From NCBI GenBank assembly GCA_902803245.1, contig CADCPJ010000320.1:1-7873 (forward strand): a stretch of DNA of 7,873 bases, given 5' to 3'. Position numbers and translations under genes: made by a program. Below, one piece after another: positions 5,562 through 7,873 of this stretch. This DNA is from an uncultured Lachnospiraceae bacterium. GTDB taxonomy: Bacteria; Bacillota; Clostridia; Lachnospirales; Lachnospiraceae. Below the pieces are notes generated by a model. It was not told the DNA's origin and ran no database searches. It saw nothing but the letters and a program-made list of their open reading frames with translations. Numbering within the stretch: position 1 is the stretch's first letter; every line of letters starts with the position of its first letter.

Positions 5562-6410
5562 TTAAGGCAGATAGATTTCCTTCCTTTCCAAGGAGTAGCG
5601 GTACACAAGATCGGACAGGACTTCGGTCTTCGCCACGACGGTAGCGTTGATTTCACTGACCATATTCCGGAGATCTTCGATGCCGATCATCCTGTTATCC
5701 GGAAGCGCCAGCACTTCATGCACACTGCTCGGGAGGATGAAGAGATCCGCCTCGTAGTATGCTGCTGCCTCCTCGAAAATATTGTCATAGAGCATGACAG
5801 AGGCTCCGTACATCTTGCGCTCATTTGTATAAAGGAGCAGCTCTCCACCCAAATGCATCTGAGTGAGGATACAGGGGGTGGCGGGCTCGATCACGGGAGT
5901 GTTGCGGACCGCATCCTTGTGCAGGGTCTCCGGGTGGATGTTCCAGCGCTTCAGATCTTCATTTCTCACAAGAACGGTCCCGCGGACGCCTTCCGCGGCG
6001 TCTGTGTAGTAGTAATAAATCATTGCGAGATCAAGAACCTTGTGGTGGGGCAGCTCGTTGAGGAGCGCCCTGTTTTTCTGCCTGTTGACGAGGCGGTAGC
6101 AGATCCTGCTCCGGAAGTTGGTGTAGTCGCGGTATTCCTCTTCGATGTTTGCGGCGTGAATGGAACACTCCCTGCTTGTCTTAAGAATCTCGGATGTGAT
6201 GCTGATGAGGGATTCGCCGGAGTCGTAGCGCTCCATCATTTCCTCGACGTAGATGGTGGGACACACGTTCTTTCCCGGAGTGTGAATCGTGATTCCGTCG
6301 AGAAAGACTCCGTTGTTTTTTGGAATCGTCCGAAGAGTGACCTCTTCGCCTTCTCTTGTCTGGGCACACACGGTTTCAAACAGTTTGCTGCGGAATTCAA
6401 TGTACTCCAT
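5562..6410 (-). CDS. DUF5688-like protein
   Basis: This 282-residue soluble protein has no signal peptide or membrane segment. I recognise the layout of the DUF5688 family of Clostridia: NNGVFLDGITI (32-42), PTIYVEEMMERYDSGESL (51-68), a central LDLAMIYYYY stretch (126-135) and a C-terminal VLSDLVYRYS segment (264-273). The function of the family is unknown; its copies often occur in several paralogues near accessory genes. The start is supported by GGAGG (6418-6422) placed 7 nt before ATG. The gene converges on the GGDEF gene and shares its palindromic terminator. The leader includes the palindrome at 6448-6481. A longer frame on the opposite strand (5529-6437) is a shadow. The gene call is firm; the family name is from memory of the motif pattern. 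Confidence 0.87.
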   Translation of the reverse strand: MEYIEFRSKLFETVCAQTREGEEVTLRTIPKNNGVFLDGITIHTPGKNVCPTIYVEEMMERYDSGESLISITSEILKTSRECSIHAANIEEEYRDYTNFRSRICYRLVNRQKNRALLNELPHHKVLDLAMIYYYYTDAAEGVRGTVLVRNEDLKRWNIHPETLHKDAVRNTPVIEPATPCILTQMHLGGELLLYTNERKMYGASVMLYDNIFEEAAAYYEADLFILPSSVHEVLALPDNRMIGIEDLRNMVSEINATVVAKTEVLSDLVYRYSLERKEIYLP

Positions 6411-6447
6411 ATAGTTTCCTCCATAATCTGGGTATGAATTTGGAAAT

Positions 6448-6487
6448 GGTGACAGCTTAAAGGCCAGTGCCTGGCGTCACCTTTTTT
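6448..6487. repeat. Imperfect palindrome with T-run (REP-like, second type)
   Basis: GGTGAC (6448-6453) pairs with GTCACC (6476-6481), and GCCAG (6463-6467) pairs with CTGGC (6471-6475) around a TGC loop, leaving a 9-nt bulge on the left. Six T residues follow on the plus strand. It would terminate plus-strand transcription, but no gene leads into it. On the minus strand it lies in the leader of the DUF5688-like gene. GTGAC ends and a GCCAG/CTGGC core suggest an interspersed palindrome family different from the one at 2069 and 5427. Confidence 0.75.
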
Positions 6488-6560
6488 GCGGCCTGCGCGC
6501 ACCCAAAATAATGGTGTGGAAAATCTTTAATCAGAATAAGGGAAATGAAAAGGAAACCCG

Positions 6561-6632
6561 ATAGCGCATGCGGATGGAAGATGAGAAAGAACCACAATAG
6601 CGTATGCGAATGGGAAACGGAAAGATGTGATA
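6561..6632. repeat. 36-bp repeat pair
   Basis: Two adjacent 36-bp units begin ATAGCGCATGCGGATGG (6561) and ATAGCGTATGCGAATGG (6597). About 16 of the first 20 positions agree; the remainder is diverged. The first unit contains the perfect 8-bp palindrome CGCATGCG. Stop codons and the lack of a ribosome binding site argue against coding. The region lies between the DUF5688-like gene and efp. Confidence 0.6.
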
Positions 6633-6687
6633 TGAGAAATGCTGTATATGGAAAGTCAAAGTGCGGCCAGACAAGGCGTCAGTATAT

Positions 6688-6777
6688 CGAATGAAATCTT
6701 CTCGAATGAAATCTTCCCGAATGAAATATATCCAAATGAGATATTTTCAAATGGGTTATTTCCGAATGGGATTGTAA
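6688..6777. repeat. 15-bp tandem repeat, 6 units
   Basis: Six contiguous 15-bp units begin at 6688, 6703, 6718, 6733, 6748 and 6763, with consensus CGAATGAAATCTTCC. They diverge gradually rightward to CGAATGGGATTGTAA. Because the period is five codons, one plus-strand frame encodes a (S/P)NEIF pentapeptide array, but that frame lacks a ribosome binding site and continues antisense into efp, so I do not call a gene. CGAATGGGA is shared with the second 36-bp unit at 6607-6615. Confidence 0.92.
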
Positions 6778-6815
6778 TAAATCTACGATTTTTGAGGGTA
6801 TCATTTCAACGGTTT

Positions 6816-6844
6816 AAAAAAGCCTCCCCATGGAAGGGAGGCTT
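6816..6844 (-). terminator. Rho-independent terminator of efp
   Basis: On the minus strand AAGCCTCCC (6844-6836) pairs with GGGAGGCTT (6828-6820) around a 7-nt loop, followed by a T-run (6821-6816). It begins 7 bp after the efp stop codon. Confidence 0.92.
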
Positions 6845-6850
6845 CAGAGA

Positions 6851-7408
6851 TTATGCTCTGGAGAGATATTCGCCTGTTCTTGTGTCGATCTTGACCTTGT
6901 CGCCGATGTTTACGAAGAGGGGAACCTGGATGGTTGCACCGGTCTCGACCGTAGCGGGCTTTGTTGCGCCCTGTGCGGTGTTGCCTGCGAAGCCCGGCTC
7001 TGTATCAGAGATCTCAAGCTCTACGAAGAGAGGCGGCTCGATTGCAAATACACTGCCGTTGTAGGAGACGAGCTTGCACTCTTCGTTCTCCTTGACAAAC
7101 TTCATGTTGTCACCGATGACGTCCTTGTTGATCATGACCTGATCATAGGTCTCGGGATCCATGAAGTAGTAGAGATCGCCGTCATTATAGAGATACTGGC
7201 TGTTCTTGCGGTCGATCCTTGCGGCCGGGAACTTCTCAGTGGGACGGAATGTCTTCTCAACGACGCCGCCGTTGATGACGTTCTTCATCTTCGTGCGCAC
7301 GAAAGCCGCGCCCTTGCCGGGCTTTACGTGCTGGAACTCAAGAATCTGCATGACCTGGCCGTCGATCTCGAGAGTTAATCCGTTCTTAAAATCACCTGCT
7401 GAAATCAT
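6851..7408 (-). CDS. efp: Elongation factor P
   Basis: At 185 residues this is a full-length EF-P, the cytoplasmic factor that binds between the ribosomal P and E sites and relieves stalling at proline-rich stretches. The start [17 protein letters not shown], the loop KPGKGAAF with K32 at the tip, and the C-terminal [17 protein letters not shown] are diagnostic. Three beta-barrel domains are expected at about 1-64, 66-127 and 129-185. Lysine at position 32 matches the Bacillus-type protein rather than the arginine (EarP) type; which modification it carries cannot be told here. AGGAGG (7418-7423) lies about 9 nt before the ATG. It is a single-gene transcript with its own promoter (7511-7539) and terminator (6816-6844). 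The predicted leader of about 95 nt is GC-rich and can form hairpins (GCTGC/GCAGC around 7464-7476). Confidence 0.98.
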   Translation of the reverse strand: MISAGDFKNGLTLEIDGQVMQILEFQHVKPGKGAAFVRTKMKNVINGGVVEKTFRPTEKFPAARIDRKNSQYLYNDGDLYYFMDPETYDQVMINKDVIGDNMKFVKENEECKLVSYNGSVFAIEPPLFVELEISDTEPGFAGNTAQGATKPATVETGATIQVPLFVNIGDKVKIDTRTGEYLSRA

Positions 7409-7510
7409 AAATAGCTTCCTCCTCTGACGCGAACACTGTGCGGCACCGCTGCGGGATCTGAACTGCTGCCGGGCAGCCGGACAGCCGCGTAAATAACAAA
7501 GATATTAATG

Positions 7511-7539
7511 ATTTTAATATAGAATGTGATGCCATGCAA
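7511..7539 (-). promoter_or_regulatory. Sigma-A-type promoter of efp
   Basis: On the minus strand, -35 TTGCAT (7539-7534), a 17-bp spacer and -10 TAAAAT (7516-7511). Start is expected near 7504, about 95 nt before the efp ATG. The architecture is the same as the tRNA-Ala promoter. Confidence 0.7.
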
Positions 7540-7619
7540 GAGCAAGTTGCGGCTGTTTCCGGTTTTTCCGCTTTTTTGGAAATGAAACTGGATCAAAGCT
7601 GCCTCCAAAGACGCCGGTG

Positions 7620-7656
7620 TGACAGGGATTGACAGTAAAATGACAGTGTTTGACAG
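7620..7656 (+). promoter_or_regulatory. Four helically phased TGACAG direct repeats (possible Pho-type box)
   Basis: TGACAG occurs at 7620, 7630, 7641 and 7651, i.e. every 10-11 bp on one face of the helix; two copies are extended to TTGACAG. This is the geometry of OmpR/PhoB-family response-regulator sites. The unit resembles the TT(A/C/T)ACA repeats bound by Bacillus PhoP, and its complement CTGTCA is the half-site of the enterobacterial Pho box. The array ends about 25 bp upstream of the extended -10 of the lipoprotein gene. The repeats are plain; the regulator is inferred. Confidence 0.65.
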
Positions 7657-7677
7657 TGGAAGACGGCAAATCGTTCA

Positions 7678-7686
7678 TGCTAGGAT
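7678..7686 (+). promoter_or_regulatory. Extended -10 promoter of the lipoprotein gene
   Basis: TGC followed by TAGGAT forms an extended -10. No good -35 stands 16-18 bp upstream, which fits an activator-dependent promoter using the TGACAG array. Start would be near 7693, giving a leader of about 80 nt with a terminator hairpin. Confidence 0.5.
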
Positions 7687-7716
7687 GAAGACAGTCGCAA
7701 GCGATACACGTATCAG

Positions 7717-7743
7717 AGGGAGACCTGTGCAGTCTCCCTTTTT
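7717..7743 (+). terminator. Leader terminator / possible attenuator
   Basis: AGGGAGAC (7717-7724) pairs perfectly with GTCTCCCT (7732-7739) around loop CTGTGCA, followed by T5 (7739-7743). It lies between the predicted promoter and the ribosome binding site of the lipoprotein gene, so a transcript would stop after about 50 nt unless read through. CCTGTGC in the loop region (7724-7730) can alternatively pair, with two G-U pairs, with GTGCAGG at 7745-7751. No known riboswitch is recognisable. Confidence 0.8.
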
Positions 7744-7770
7744 GCGTGCAGGAAAAGGAGGTATTCGCCT

Positions 7771-7873
7771 ATGAAAAAGAAGAAACTGTTCACCGCGCTC
7801 ATTTGTATCATTGCAATTCTTGTAAGTGCCTGTACTGCGGTATTCGGTGATGGGCCATCAACTGTCATTGATA
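7771..7873 (+). CDS. Lipoprotein, N-terminal part (runs off the window)
   Basis: The frame opens MKKKKLFTALICIIAILVSAC and continues for 34 complete codons to the end of the window. This is a classic lipoprotein signal peptide: four lysines, a hydrophobic core and the lipobox VSAC, so C21 would be lipidated and the protein anchored on the outer face of the membrane. GGAGG (7757-7761) lies 9 nt before the ATG. The mature part seen (TAVFGDGPSTVID) is too short to name a family. If the upstream array is a Pho-type box, a phosphate-binding or phosphate-scavenging lipoprotein would be one possibility, but nothing in the visible protein shows it. Confidence 0.85.
   Translation, partial: MKKKKLFTALICIIAILVSACTAVFGDGPSTVID

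Noticed and set aside
5529..6437. 302-residue plus-strand frame
   Set aside because: It is longer than the opposite gene, but lacks a ribosome binding site and family motifs, whereas the minus-strand gene has GGAGG and DUF5688-like motifs.
6639..7064. 141-residue plus-strand frame with the NEIF pentapeptide repeat
   Set aside because: It has no ribosome binding site and its second half is antisense to efp and the efp terminator.
7693..7770. Known riboswitch in the lipoprotein leader
   Set aside because: The leader before the terminator is only about 25 nt and shows no motif of the c-di-GMP, preQ1, SAM or other classes I can recognise.

Overview
The window looks like a chromosomal segment of a Gram-positive Clostridia bacterium, most likely a Lachnospiraceae-type anaerobe. 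The reasons are strong AGGAGG ribosome binding sites, an elongation factor P with lysine at position 32 and the GKGAAF loop, a DUF5688-like protein, a LacI-sensor/GGDEF protein with the 'RESCGC' linker, and palindromes with a GGGGAC/GTCCCC core of the kind common in that family. Genus cannot be decided from this sequence.

Layout, left to right. (1) 1-251 is a leader with twelve copies of a 13-bp tandem repeat. (2) 252-1520 (+) is a fused type I 3-dehydroquinate dehydratase / shikimate kinase, whose last codons run into a 27-bp tandem repeat. (3) 1703-1863 (-) is a complete tRNA-Ala(CGC) unit: promoter, tRNA, terminator. Phased T-tracts and a roughly 22-bp repeat lie behind it. (4) 2009-5467 (+) is a two-gene unit: promoter, hairpin leader, an exported protein of unknown function, then a cytoplasmic protein with a LacI-like sensor and an intact GGDEF (diguanylate cyclase) domain. 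Nearly identical palindromes bracket it at 2069-2097 and 5427-5467; the right one also serves as a bidirectional terminator. (5) 5562-6410 (-) is a DUF5688-like protein. (6) 6411-6850 has no convincing gene; it holds a second kind of palindrome, a 36-bp repeat pair, a six-copy 15-bp tandem repeat and the efp terminator. (7) 6851-7408 (-) is efp with its own promoter. (8) 7409-7770 is a divergent regulatory region with four helically phased TGACAG repeats, an extended -10 and a terminator hairpin ahead of the next gene. (9) 7771 to the end is the start of a lipoprotein gene.

How the parts work together. The aroD/aroK fusion (aromatic biosynthesis), the tRNA and efp (translation) are housekeeping genes. 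The exported protein plus GGDEF pair looks like an accessory sensing and signalling module: a small-molecule sensor coupled to c-di-GMP synthesis, co-transcribed with a secreted partner. The lipoprotein start may belong to a regulated surface or uptake function; its array resembles Pho-type direct repeats.

The most striking property of the window is that most intergenic gaps contain short tandem repeats, each with a different period (13, 27, about 22.5, 10, 36, 15 and 10-11 bp). No CRISPR array, insertion sequence, prophage or defence system is visible.
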